From NCBI GenBank assembly GCA_038049695.1, contig CP142456.1, positions 75,601,422 through 75,665,421 on the forward strand: a DNA stretch of 64,000 nucleotides. Reading direction: 5' to 3'. Below are positions 11,396 to 21,420 of this stretch, one piece after another. Numbering within the stretch: the first letter of the stretch is position 1; the number at the start of each line of letters is the position of its first letter. Source of the DNA: Cinnamomum chago. Taxonomy: Eukaryota; Streptophyta; Magnoliopsida; Laurales; Lauraceae. The position numbers and the translations under genes were made by a program. The notes beneath the pieces were generated by a model. The model was not told the origin of the DNA. It saw only the letters and a program-made list of their open reading frames with translations, and searched no databases.

Positions 11396-12135
11396 ACACA
11401 TGCACAAGAACAAGCATACTTGATCAGAATTAAATAGAAAAAGAAGAGATTTTTCAAGAGAAAGAGCAGCAAACAAGGCGAAAATCTCACCTGCTTCCGC
11501 TCTCTCGACCTGGCAGCAGACTCTCTGTTCTTGATCATCCTCCTCTGCCTCTGCTGAGCAACCCTATCCATCGGCTCCTGCACCGCCCGCCTCTTCCCTC
11601 TCCCTCCCCCTCCCCCTCCCCCTCCCCCTCCCCCCTCGCTCCCATCCCCAAACCCTCTCACCGCGCTCTCCACCTGATGCTGCTGCTGATGCTGAAACGG
11701 ATTGCTGTTGGTCAACATCGGATCCGACTGAAAACCCCCTCCCACAGACGAAACCCTCACATCCTCCTCCCCGACAGCCCCCGCCTTCGCCAGAAAATCC
11801 TCCAACGTCATCTCCTCATACGGAGGATCTTTAAACACCAATCCCTCAACCTGTCCTCCTTCGATCTTCCCCTCTCCCGCAGTGATCTCCTTCCAAACCT
11901 CATCCACCGTCTTAGCTGCTGCAGCACAGCCGTTAGATTCTCCTCCATCCATCACGCGCGGTAGCATCTCGGCCGCAGGATGGTCTGTATAGATGTTGCG
12001 AAGCAGATCGTCCATGCTCATGCTCCCGAAACTCTTGTTGTGATCGCCAAGTGAAAGAGAATGTATAGAAGAAGATTGGCGTCCGAGATCCGAATTAGCT
12101 GAACTGGAAGACGCCATCACCTTCGACGACGCCAT
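1736..12135 (-). CDS. Group A bZIP transcription factor, GBF4/ABI5-like (4 exons, 275 aa)
   Basis: Nuclear DNA-binding protein expected to bind ACGT/ABRE or G-box sites as a dimer. Exons, in minus order: 12135-11491, 11353-11282, 5651-5622, 1816-1736; all junctions are phase 0 with GT-AG signals. Exon 1 begins MASSKVMASSSS, like GBF4, and carries the group A blocks: C1 near 18-52 (GRQSSS, SMSMDDLLRNIY), C2 at 75-84 (KTVDEVWKEI) and C3 at 109-117 (MTLEDFLAK). A run of 11 glycines (168-178) precedes the basic region at 191-215 (KNRESAARSRERK). Spacing is the canonical N203-x7-R211-x9-L221, with heptad leucines at 221, 228 and 235. The C-terminus (LMETLIPV, then RKTRSMNW) matches the GBF4-type tail and the SnRK2/14-3-3 type motif of group A. 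GBF4 itself is 270 aa, so the length fits. Introns are 137, 5630 and 3805 bp. The family is well supported; which paralogue it is cannot be told from the sequence. Confidence 0.93.
2299..2351. repeat. (CT)n microsatellite, about 26 units
   Basis: Uninterrupted CT dinucleotide run inside intron 3 of the bZIP gene, directly before a G-rich stretch. It is likely length-polymorphic. Confidence 0.97.
2355..3010. repeat. G-rich stretch with dispersed AGGGTTT (telomere-like) words
   Basis: About 650 bp of G/T-rich DNA in which AGGGTTT or TAGGG recurs irregularly, never as a clean tandem array. It is not an interstitial telomere block. A C-rich counterpart with CCCTAA words occurs at about 9100-9840 in intron 2, in the complementary sense, so both may derive from one repeat family. 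Confidence 0.5.
3110..3580 (-). mobile_element. Possible antisense LTR and primer-site remnant
   Basis: The stretch near 3160 (CCAATACCAATTGATGCAACC) reads in reverse as a primer-binding-like word (TTGGTATTGG) next to a TG-initiated sequence. The following AT-rich tract with repeated ACTCCTAA words resembles copia-type LTR sequence. No second LTR or target duplication was found, so this is a weak call. Confidence 0.3.
3600..4225 (+). pseudogene. LINE ORF2 C-terminal remnant (RNase H-like)
   Basis: The 3968-4225 reading frame contains VAWIKFNVNSA, AGIGGILRHDKGE and an AKVLAILEGL block. These are the hallmarks of the RNase H-like domain (RVT_3) that closes plant LINE-derived proteins. The frame just upstream (to 3842) ends in WKHIPFSIYGQIGER, reminiscent of the zinc-binding RT segment before it, but frames are broken between the two. 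It is a dead fragment inside bZIP intron 3, on the opposite strand to the gene. Confidence 0.6.
4322..4760 (-). pseudogene. Ty1/copia RNase H remnant
   Basis: In minus orientation the frame shows a degenerate GYSDFDYVGD, KSRSTMD, SWRSMIETQVSLLSTVQVEY and KEAVWLKGLAGDLGI. This matches the copia RNase H pattern ([31 protein letters not shown]). At least one in-frame stop lies between KSRSTMD and the SWRS block. It is an isolated fragment without LTRs, sense to the bZIP intron it sits in. Confidence 0.75.
5622..5651 (-). other. 30-base micro-exon of the bZIP gene
   Basis: On the minus strand a TGCAG acceptor is followed by ten codons (MEQTKKRFKQ) and a strong GTATGT donor. It joins in phase 0 to VREQ of exon 2 and LMETLIPV of exon 4. 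The result reads like the corresponding GBF4 segment (a Lys/Arg-rich stretch before the KLMEVLIPV-type block). It extends the coiled coil by ten residues and sits between introns of 5.6 and 3.8 kb. Confidence 0.85.
7393..7462. repeat. (TC)n microsatellite, about 35 units
   Basis: Perfect dinucleotide run followed by a short CCCTCCC transition. It generates spurious serine/leucine or arginine/glutamate frames on both strands, which I did not annotate as genes. Confidence 0.97.
8059..8070. repeat. Target-site duplication, left copy (LINE)
   Basis: TCATTCAAGACC, identical to 8677-8688; it brackets the minus-strand truncated LINE. Confidence 0.8.
8071..8676 (-). mobile_element. 5'-truncated LINE insertion with RNase H domain
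   Basis: On the minus strand the element encodes FLKLNFDDS, GGIGGVIRDFSGK, ALLVGCREL and a GDSLSAIEW motif, the RVT_3 RNase H domain of plant LINE proteins, and ends in a poly(A) tail (the T-run at 8074-8083 on plus). It is flanked by the direct repeat TCATTCAAGACC at 8059-8070 and 8677-8688, a 12-bp target-site duplication. It sits in bZIP intron 2, in the same orientation as the gene. Its open frame is still fairly long, so it is not very old. Confidence 0.85.
8677..8688. repeat. Target-site duplication, right copy (LINE)
   Basis: TCATTCAAGACC, identical to 8059-8070; it marks the truncated 5' end of the LINE. Confidence 0.8.
9379..9461. mobile_element. SINE-like fragment (Au-type motif)
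   Basis: Contains CCCACTAGGTGGGGTCGGC followed by TATATGGAT, a word I recognise from abundant short plant repeats of the Au-SINE kind. Boundaries and tail are not clear and the family name is from memory, so treat it as a fragment. It is embedded in the C-rich CCCTAA-containing stretch of bZIP intron 2. Confidence 0.4.
10290..10440 (+). pseudogene. Possible Ty3/gypsy gag relic
   Basis: One plus frame reads ESQANDLASYIRGLRPDMQED. This resembles the gag segment of plant gypsy elements in which A..YI.GLRP.IQ recurs. There is no further open frame, no LTR and no protease or RT nearby. It lies antisense in bZIP intron 2. Confidence 0.45.
11354..11490 (-). other. Intron 1 of the bZIP gene (137 bp) with a CT-repeat pyrimidine tract
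   Basis: Donor GTGAGA follows the SRERKQ codons; the acceptor is TTTTAAAG before GCT. In the sense of transcription a (CT)16 microsatellite (11360-11392) lies a few bases before the acceptor, so it forms the polypyrimidine tract. The intron splits the bZIP exactly between the basic region and the leucine zipper, as is usual in this family. Confidence 0.9.
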
Positions 12136-12480
12136 CCGCGGAAGATTTCTAGGTTTTTTTTTCCTCCGATTCCTTTGCTAAGATTGGAAAGAGGCCAATC
12201 TCCGCATCTCTCTTTTTTCTCTTCTGAACGCGTGGGTTTCGGTTTAGGCGGTTTGTATATGGCAAAGGCAGCGAAGGGGAGAGAGAGAGAGAGATTTTGG
12301 GGATTTGGGAAAAGGGAATCGGAAGCGGTCTTTTGAGAGAGAGAGAGAGAGTGAGGTTTTGGGAGATGTGGGAAGTTACTAAAAAAGGACGGTAGGTAAT
12401 AGGTATAAATGGATTTGGATAGAGGGTTGAATTCAACCGAGTACCTTTTGGTTGGAAAATTTTTAAATAAGACATTAGAT
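12136..12480 (-). promoter_or_regulatory. Probable 5' UTR and proximal promoter of the bZIP gene
   Basis: Upstream of the ATG at 12135, in the sense of the gene, the DNA is CT-rich with two CTCTCTCT blocks (about 12278-12294 and 12337-12351). This is a common feature of plant 5' UTRs and core promoters. I could not find a convincing TATA box. Confidence 0.45.
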
Positions 12481-14017
12481 TTTTTTTTTATTTTAAAAAA
12501 GGATATAAGTTTTAAAACTTTTCAAATTAGTCTTTAAGTTTTTCATTAATTTTTCTATTAAGGACATCTGATCATTTAAAGGTATTTTTTTATAGCATTT
12601 TCTCTAAATTTTTTAAAAATACTCAGAGTACCTTCATTTAAAGTTATGATATGAATCTAACAGCCACTATATTGAGCCGAAGTACTTAGTTTTCTTAGAT
12701 GACTATAAGGCTGCTGGTAAAAAAAGATAAAGAAAATATAGAGGAAGTGACGGGGTGTTTTATTTCATTGAATGATTATTTGGGTAGTCTAAGAAAATTG
12801 AAGGAAAAAGTTGTCGAAAAATAACTTTAAATTGATAAATGTCTTTCATTGAAAATTTCTTGAAAATTTTAAGGGCTAATTTGAAAAGTTTTAATACCTG
12901 TATCTTTTTTAAAATAAGATAAAAATTTATGGACTTATTTGAAATTTTCTGTTTTGGTTTTGGTGGTGGTTCGGCGGTTTGGGGCTTTTGTTTTGGTTTT
13001 TAAATTGTGCCGTGCCACGCCAAAAGGGAGTTTCTGCCAAGAATCTCAACGTGGATTATAATTGTACTGTATTCTTTTATTTTATTTATACGGCCCTATG
13101 CCTTTCATACATTAAAGTAAATAGTTGTGTCCTACCACTAGGATGTTTCCCATACTTTCCAGATGGAAGTATGAGAAGAGCTAACTTAATAATACAAGAG
13201 ATCATATAACGTAAATAATCTAGTCGATGTTAAAGCCTAACTTAGGCATTTAAAATCATAATCAAATGAAACTTCCCACTAAAGAATGTGTTTTGTTGCA
13301 AGTATTTTTAAATTCTTTATTTTAAGTGTAGTTCAAAACGTTACAGTTGCATTATTGGCTGGAGCGGTTAATGTCAAATACACTATTATGTAAATAACGG
13401 CACTACAGTCTAAAACCTAATAAAACTAAATAGTTTTGGTTTTAAAAGTTATTTTTTCCTATTACTTCTCCTCAATAGCCATTTTATAAAATTATTTGTA
13501 TTCTTTTATAGTTTCAAATCACTAAAAAAAAAACGTAGAATTTACTACTATATAAGATTTAACTTTTTTTCCCTTAAAATATCCACTTATGGCACCACTA
13601 TGGGGCCACTACGCATGTCGCAGCCACCATTTTAATCGTTGATGTAAAGTATTTTAGGATTCTTAAAATAATGTCTCCCATGTTGAATTCAAAAATGCTT
13701 GGCACCACTGACATTTGGAATGCTACTTTTTATGAATTATTCTAAATTAAATAGGGAACTAACCCAATAACCCGTGCTCAAAACTGTGTCTCCTTACACT
13801 ACACTCCAAAATAAATAATCACACGTTAAAAAAATTACCCTTTCAATAAGACAAGTTTGATAAAATAGAAATAGAGAAATTGGAGTAAAAAAGGTATAGT
13901 TACATGGGAACAACTGAAACATGAGTGGTTTGATGGAAAAATGAGTGAGTAGTTATATGAGTAGTTATATAACTGGCGGTCAAAATTATAATCGATGGTC
14001 AAAATCGAATACAAAAC
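12481..14017. other. Intergenic AT-rich DNA
   Basis: Spacer upstream of the bZIP gene. No ORF with recognisable motifs and no clear repeat structure was seen. Confidence 0.5.
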
Positions 14018-14025
14018 CTCCTAAC

Positions 14026-15054
14026 TAAGGCTGCACAAAAAAATCGGTATTACCACAAAACCAAACATAACCGACCGAACCGAGCGGTTCAGATTGGTTT
14101 ATAGTAGATTGGTTTGGTTAACGGTTTGAAAATCATAAAAACCGCTTACATCGGTCTGTTATCGGTTTGAGCCCATGGTTAACCACTTAAACCGAACCGA
14201 CCGTATGTAGTAACTTAAGTGTTGTTTTTTTACTATTTTAGCCATAGGGTTTCGTTTTTAACTACTTTCAAAGTTACATTTCACGACTCCATTCTCACAT
14301 GAACTTAACCGTCAACACTGCCTCAATGCATCTCCTCTAATCTCTCAAATGCTTTTTGATACTTCATTGCAGATGGATGGATTATTGTACAGGGTGTTTT
14401 CCTTCCATCATAATTCATACCTCATTTTAATGAAATTTTTATCAGAAGCTACACTTTTGAGAATGCTAGGAAAGTCAGTAGAGCTTATCCTTTTGATGGT
14501 TGGTTTTGGTCTCACATAACCAATGTATTAAGAAACCTTCATTTCTAAAAAATATAGTGGGTTATGATACAGATTCCGTTTGTGTGTGATTTTTCCTGAC
14601 ATGAACTATTATTCTATTGTAATTTCAAATGGTATCATGTGGAATTAATGTTTCACTACAAGCTATTCTCTTTTTTTTTTGTGCGCTTACGTTTAGTCCA
14701 AACTCTTTTTTTGGAATACAATTATTATTTTTTATACGCGTTTAGTCCAGTTTAGAATGTTGGATTTTTATGTTTGCACTAAACATTGGAATAAATGCAA
14801 ATGACGGGGTATTATCATTTTGAAATTTTCAATGTCTTATTTTCAAAAAATAAAATAAAAAACAACGGTTTAACCGACCAAACGGAACCGAACCGGCGGT
14901 TCGGTTCGGTTCAGTTTAAGCCCTCTCTGTCGAGTGGTTCGGTTTATACCCTCTCCATCGGGCGGATCAGATCGGTTAATTAAAAAACTGACAAATTCGG
15001 TTTGGTTGCTGGTTTTAGTATTAGATCGATCCGAACCACCCATGTGCAACCCTA
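14026..15054. mobile_element. Non-autonomous hAT-like element (1.03 kb)
   Basis: The left end begins TAAGGCTGCACA and the right end in reverse complement TAGGGTTGCACA, a hAT-type terminal inverted repeat. The flanks are CTCCTAAC (14018-14025) and CTCCTAGC (15055-15062), an 8-bp target duplication with one mismatch. Both subterminal regions are packed with AACCGAACC and CGGTTCGGTT words, typical of hAT subterminal repeats. No transposase is visible. Confidence 0.7.
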
Positions 15055-15062
15055 CTCCTAGC

Positions 15063-15937
15063 TTAATATATTATAATTGGATTTTTAGTGAGACAGCAAT
15101 GGAAACACTGTTAGAATGGACTTCTGTATTTTACTTGGAGCTTAAGTATCTTACAGTACTAGAATTATGATTATTCTTTTATTTTAATATGTGATCAGTT
15201 CAGTGTTTTGGATTACTTCAGTATTTTTGGTCGAAGGATTACTTCAGTATAACAGCAGTTTGGGCGAATGACTACCTACGGTTGGCATGTGATGTAGATA
15301 AACAAGATCAGGACAGGCCACACGTTCCTCGAGCGGGATATAGAAGACATTGATATGTCGGTAGCCGGCACTTGATGATTTCTTCAAAAATCTTGGATGC
15401 TAGAATTCATCCCATTCCCACCAGTTAAAAACAGGACATTTCATGTACTTCGTTGATCCACTAGCTCAATAAAGTTACAGAGAAGATTGTGAACTAGTGC
15501 CAAATGTGTACCATCATTAAAGTCAAAGTGTAGGTAGGTGTAGGTGTATGTTAGGCCCTGGTCCTAGTCCTCGTACTGGGAGCAAGATGCCAATGAAGTC
15601 ATTCAAACCAAGTCTCCATCTCACTCCAAGCTGGGTCCCATGGAGATCCCGTGCAAGTGATGCTCCCTAGAACCCATCAACTTTTTATTTGTGGACCATA
15701 TGGGCCACCCATGATCCGTGTCACCGGCCGCCTTCCCGACCTTATCCAATTGATGCCATAAAAACCATGGAACATTGAGATTTAAAAGATGAAGAGGATG
15801 ATGGGGCTAATTATTTGTCCAAATGCTGGGGTCAATCGGACCTTTTCATTCTTACATTGATCCAAGTGAGTCTCATCCTGGATATGGACCTAATTTAGTT
15901 TGTGCAAGATGTGGTATATAGACCCCCAACATATCAT
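15063..15937. other. Intergenic DNA
   Basis: No gene or structured repeat recognised between the hAT-like element and the palindromic element. Confidence 0.5.
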
Positions 15938-16572
15938 GCTAATGTTGGAAAAATGGGTAAGTGGTACACTAGTTTTTTTTGTCAATTTTGAGCCAAAAAC
16001 TAAGTGGAACCCACTTATCTTTTTGGGTGGGAATACATGAGAATGTAATATACTCCATGAGTAGATTATGGACATGTATTGAGTTGCTCTAATCCATTTA
16101 GGAGTGAATGAGAAATTACCTCATAAACACCACTATTTGAACATGTTAAACATTGAAACAAAAGGAAGTGATGAACTTGCTTTTCCCACATTGCTTGGGA
16201 GCAAAACATTCATTGTGTATAAATATACTTACCTTGGTAGTATAAGATGAGCCCCAAGGGGCACCCCACTTTTGTGGGAGATGGAGGATCTAGATCAAGG
16301 TAGGGTCACCACCACACGCGCATGCTGCCCTGGGCCTGGCATGGGCTTTGGGCTTGGGCTTCACGCGTGAGTTGGGCCTGGCTCGGCCCACTACCCATTT
16401 ATAATTTTTTGGAGAAATTTTATTTAATAAAAATTTCTTTTTTCAAAGAGAGTCCTGCTGCTACACTTTTGGTTCGCCTGTCACACAGTTTGTAGTGCTG
16501 CAACTGTTGTGAGCCCGATCACTGTATCCTGGGAGGCAATCGCTGTAGAAACACGTAACCACCATTGCGGGG

Positions 16573-17400
16573 GCGAATTTGTCTTAAGGACATAGTGTTT
16601 TCACACTAGCCTTGATCAATCTTCTTCTGCGGATTTCTGTGATTAATTACTTCAACAACAGAGTAAGGTTTTCTACCTTCAAACAGTAAGTAATATTTCC
16701 ATTACATTCTGTAGTCCTGTTTCGCTGCTGTGGGAACTGTATACGATATACCGAACTATTACTGTATGTACTCTCACTAACAAGCGAATTTGTCTTAAGG
16801 ACATAGTGTTTTCACACTAGCCTTGATCAATCTTCTTCTGCGGATTTCTGTGATTAATTACTTCAACAACAGAGTAAGGTTTTCTACCTTCAAACAGTAA
16901 GTAATATTTCCATTACATTCTGTAGTCCTGTTTCGCTGCTGTGGGAACTGTATACGATATACCGAACTATTACTGTATGTACTCTCACTAACAAGCGAAT
17001 TTATCTTAAGGACATAGTGTTTTCACACTAGCCTTGATCAATCTTCTTCTGCGGATTTCTGTGATTAATTACTTCAACAACAGAGTAAGGTTTTCTACCT
17101 TCAAACAGTAAGTAATATTTCCATTACATTCTGTAGTCCTGTTTCGCTGCTGTGGGAACTGTATACGATATACCGAACTATTATTGTATGTACTCTCACT
17201 AACAAGCGAATTTATCTTAAGGACATAGTGTTTTCACACTAGCCTTGATCAATCTTCTTCTGCGGATTTCTGTGATTAATTACTTCAACAACAGAGTAAG
17301 GTTTTCTACCTTCAAACAGTAAGTAATATTTCCATTACATTCTGTAGTCCTGTTTTGCTGCTGTGGGAACTGTATACGATATACCGAACTATTACTGTAT
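16573..17400 (+). repeat. Tandem array, four 211-bp units
   Basis: Units start at 16573, 16784, 16995 and 17206 (period 211 each time); the last is cut at 195 bp. Each unit starts GCGAATTT, includes ATTACTTCAACAACAG and ends CTCTCACTAACAA. Units differ by only a few bases (for example TTTGTCTT versus TTTATCTT), so amplification was recent. Confidence 0.95.
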
Positions 17401-17589
17401 GAGTTCGGTATATCGTATACAGTTCCCACAACAGCGAAATAGGACTACAGAATGTAATGGAAATATTACTTACTGTTTGAAGGTAGAAAACCTTACTCTG
17501 TTGTTGAAGTAATTAATCACAGAAATCCGCAGAAGAAGGTTGATCAAGGCTAGTGTGAAAACACTATGTCCTTAAGACAAATTCGCTTT
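17206..17589. repeat. Near-perfect palindrome, about 185-bp arms
   Basis: The last tandem unit is followed by its reverse complement. The arms CGATATACCGAACT (ending 17390) and AGTTCGGTATATCG (starting 17402) are separated by only 11 bases. The inverted copy runs to the AATTCGC word at about 17580-17586, with a handful of mismatches. A transcript would fold into a long hairpin. Confidence 0.92.
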
Positions 17590-18299
17590 CGCAATGATGC
17601 TTACGAGCTTCTACAGCGATTGCCTCCCAGGATATAATGATTGGGCTCACAACAGTTTCAGCATTACAAACTGTGTGACAGGCGAACCAAAAGTGTAGCA
17701 GCAGGACTCTCTCTACAGATGATGACTCGAAAATGCAATGCAGCAACAATGATTTTATGATCAAAAGTCATGGACAAGATGCATATAAATAGCTTATAAC
17801 AGGTCTCTTCATGGTAGGGTTGCATCTGTTCAGAACAGTGACTGTTCAGATGAACACATGCACACCTTCTTTGGACACACCTCTTGAGACTAGGGACACA
17901 CCCTTTCATATACAAAAGGGTACACACCTCTTGGGACACACCCCATTTGAAAAAAGGAAAATTTTATTAAATAAGATTTATCCAAAAAATTATAAATTGG
18001 TAGTGGGCCGAGCCAGGCCCAACTCTTGCGTGAAGCCCAAGCCCAAGCAATGTGGGAAGCAAGTTCACCACTTCCTTTTGTTTTCATGTTTAATATGTTC
18101 AAGTAGTGGTGTTTAGGAGGCAATTTCTCATTCATTCCTAAATAGATTAGAGCAACTCAATACATGTGCATAATCTACTCATGGAGTAGATTACATTCCC
18201 ATGTATTCCCACCCAAAAGGATAAGTGGGTCCCACTTAGTTTTTGGCTCAAAGTTGACAAAAAACTAGTGTAGCTCTTAGCCATTTTTCCAACAGCTAA

Positions 18300-21200
18300 A
18301 CCCCTTGATATGACAATCGAATTCAATCAGTTTAGCACCATAAGTTTTATTTTTGCAGATTTTTAATAAGACGGTGAGGAAAGGAACAATAGAATGATAG
18401 TCATTTTGAAGCCAGTGTCAATTCATGAGAAGGGGTTCTAAGTATGTGAGCGTAATTTGATCAACTGTGGCAGGTGGCTTACATATGTGTATATGTGCAC
18501 GTGCATGTGTACACATACCTTGCATGGTTTCCATACAAGGTAATGATTTTAGCCTCGATTATGATCGATCCAACCTTCTCACAGTTAATCCGAATGGAAG
18601 TTGTTTTGATAGGGTTGAACTGACGATGAATGGCTACCATGAGGGCTCACTTTGTTGTCTTTTTTATGCTTAGACTCTTCAGCTAAGCAAATGGCAAATT
18701 TGGTTATTTCTTTGATTGCTTATACCATATAATTGTCTATCTTTGTTCTCTCGAGATAAAGCTTTTATACCTGGTCTTGGTGGTGATTGTAAGGTTTTAG
18801 TTATCATTAAAAAAAGGAAAAAAAAAAGCGCAATTGCATACAACGAGTAATACTAACCATTGTGCCATGATGGATGGCCCTTATTTATCTATTTGCTTAT
18901 TCATTTACCTATTCATTCAGTAAAATGGGTGAACTTGATTTAAAATCATTTTAGCATCCATCTCTCTCTCTCCCCTAACCCATCGATCCTCTCTCTCGTG
19001 AGACCTACCACTTCTCTCCTAAGTCCTAACCCAATGAAAACCTCCATTTTCAAGCACACCCAACCGTCTCTCGAGACCTTCTCTCAAGCCTAATGAAACA
19101 CTCCAGTAAAGAAAACTTGAAGGTTTTTTTTTTTTTCTTAAGAGAAGAAAGAAGGTGAGAGAGAGAGAGAGGCATGCCATATTGCCATTGCAACTCTAGA
19201 TCTCTAATCTCTCATGAGATATTTTTTCTCGGGCACATTTGCATTTTTTTTATTGAATTTTTTCCTCTTCCATGGAAAAATCCCTCCATGGAAAAATTCC
19301 AAAAAACTATAGTAAACCATATTTGTGGAAATTTAGCTATTTTCTTCATTTTTTTTCGTAGAAAGTAGTGTGGCAAATGTAGAAATTTTCTATCACAGAA
19401 AAAACAGCCAGGTTGCCCCATTCCTTATTCTTTATGGGCAAATGCGTATGCAAAACTGTGTCTTTATGTTTGTTTATATATAGAAAATAGATGATGAAAA
19501 TGAGAGAAAACTATCAAAAAACACAAATTTCTGGTGTTGACAATTTTCTCTATCTCTACATCCAAACGAAATGAAAGGATTTTCTGATAAGGGTGTCTTC
19601 CCTAATATCAACATCAATTAATGTTTTATTTTATTTTCATTTTTCATCTTTCCAACATAGAATCATAAATAAAATTTTAGATCCAACATATCCTTTTTTG
19701 AGGAAAGTTTTGGGTTTGGTAAGCAAGATGATTCCTACCATACCTGGGATATATGATCAAACGGTTATAGTTTTTTTGTGATTTTCTCAAAATCCATGAA
19801 CAATAGGCACTAAGCTTTCACCCAATGACTGTCCTTGGCTCTCTAGAGCTTTTTTTATTGCAAGTTAAGATTTGTATATATTAAGGAGACAAAAATACAC
19901 AACAGATCAATAGAGTTTAGGTATCGTGAGCACAACCACACACAACACCAAAAAACAAAACAAAGATAATTGGAAGCCTATAACTGGCTAAAACAACAAG
20001 CCCACATGGCTAGAGCCAACAAACCCACAAAGCATTAGGTGGGGCCATTAATGATGCAAGTGTGGTTTCTAAGCTGAGCTGCAAACCAGGGCCTAAATTC
20101 TAGAGCATTTGAGTGGTTTGGATCTTGCAAATGAGGCTCACATGAGTTAAAAATTAATATTTTATAATATGAACTTATTCACAAATATCTTAAAATCCAT
20201 TATGGATCAACAACTGAAATTGGACCCCATAGTTGTTTTGGACACACTCAATCATGATTAACAACGCAGAACTTGTCCTTGGGACCTAAAAAGTAGGGTT
20301 CTAAAATAACAAAGGGTGACCTATGTCTTGTTGGTTTCTTCATTGGAGCAGTGCCTTTTTGAATTTGCCCATTTGAAGGTATCTTCAATGGATGGCATGT
20401 TTTTTTGGTCATTTGTCTCATAATCCATGGTGAATCATGCTTCCAAATTTGAACTTACAATTGTTTTTAGGCATTTTGAAGAGATTAAACGGTTTGAATT
20501 TTACAAAAGAGGTCCACATAAGTCCTAATAAAGTGATCGAACGGTTTGATTTTTCTTTTTTTTTTGCAAACATCTCAAAACATACGAGGAATCAGCTATT
20601 GACTTTTTTGATCTACTACCCGTTTTGGGTTTTGGACATTCTAAGTGTAATTAAGTGTTCCGATTGTGATTATGGGACCCTTATGGTAGGGTTCCAAAGC
20701 AAAAATCAACAACCCTATAATTATCGTCTAGAGCAAAGTACCTCTGCCTCTCTGCAGTTTTGTTGATCTATAAAGGCTCGACCAGAGAAGTTCTGATCGG
20801 CAAAATAATAAAAAAAGCGTAGAAGACAGACTTTCACTTTGGATTCTCTTTGTTCAACCAAATGTGTTTTTTTTTTTTTACAAATCCACTGCAAAAAGAC
20901 TGTTGCCCAAATCCTTTTGAATTTATAATTGCCAAATGTGGTTTTTTGAAATCCTTTGACAGGGTTGTCAAGCATTACCTAAAAGAATCATTTAACTATT
21001 TTATTTCAGACCAACTGGTTGTTCGTGATCTCACCATTCAGCCGATGCCTCTACGTGAGGGCAGCGCCTATCTACCGCTCTCTCTCTTTGGGGCATGGTG
21101 TCGGCAGAAATACTACTTTATTCAACATTTGAGCTAGTGATGTCAGTGGGTTGAGTTTGAGATGGTCTAACCCGAATCTGTCTGACTCATACTCTCCCCG

Positions 21201-21420
21201 TCCAAATCCTATCTATCTCGTGATGGGTCATTTATCTGCGATATTAAACGCATCCCCGTCAATAGCATCAGTTCGGTCGGTGACTCTTTTAAAAAAGTCT
21301 AAAGAGAGAGTAAATTTTAGTTTTAAGATATGCTAAACTTAAACCGACACATTAAATAAGATAAAAGAGGACAGACTTAAAAAACTCATCAATCTACTGT
21401 TTTATGTATCAAAATATTTT
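18300..21420. other. Intergenic DNA
   Basis: No convincing gene. Around 20060-20700 two stretches about 400 bp apart look like a diverged duplication (shared words such as GGTTTG and CACATGAG/CACATAAG, then TGGACACACTC versus TGGACATTCTA). At 19260-19300 a short inverted CCATGGAAAAAT pair occurs. The open frames here lack motifs and are judged spurious. Confidence 0.45.

Larger units (their letters stand above)
15943..18294. mobile_element. Palindromic LTR-like element (2.35 kb) with inverted arms
   Basis: Both ends are the same sequence in opposite orientation: TGTTGGAAAAATGG at the left and CCATTTTTCCAACA at the right. It therefore begins TG and ends CA, and GCTAA flanks both sides (15938-15942 and 18295-18299). 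The arms match for most of their length, from 15943 inward and 18294 inward. The left arm carries about 150 bp extra (near 16205-16353); the right arm carries about 240 bp extra (near 17710-17950) with a TATTTATATGC promoter-like word. The centre is a 211-bp tandem array followed by its inverted copy. No protein is encoded. TG/CA ends and 5-bp duplications are typical of LTR retrotransposons, but an ordinary element would have one U3-type and one U5-type outer end. Here both outer ends are of the same kind. A foldback-type DNA transposon is the main alternative. Confidence 0.75.

Noticed and set aside
11264..11480. bZIP continuing without a splice through the GA repeat, ending in a Ser/Leu stretch
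   Set aside because: Exon 1 ends in a perfect donor after SRERKQ and exon 2 resumes with AYTSELESL; the read-through is intron translation.
16573..17400. Possible CRISPR-like or satellite array
   Set aside because: Units are 211 bp with no short-repeat and spacer structure, and the context is eukaryotic; it is a tandem duplication inside a mobile element.
17564..18135. Overlapping 60-100 aa frames on both strands
   Set aside because: They lie inside the inverted arm of the palindromic element and mirror each other; no motif.
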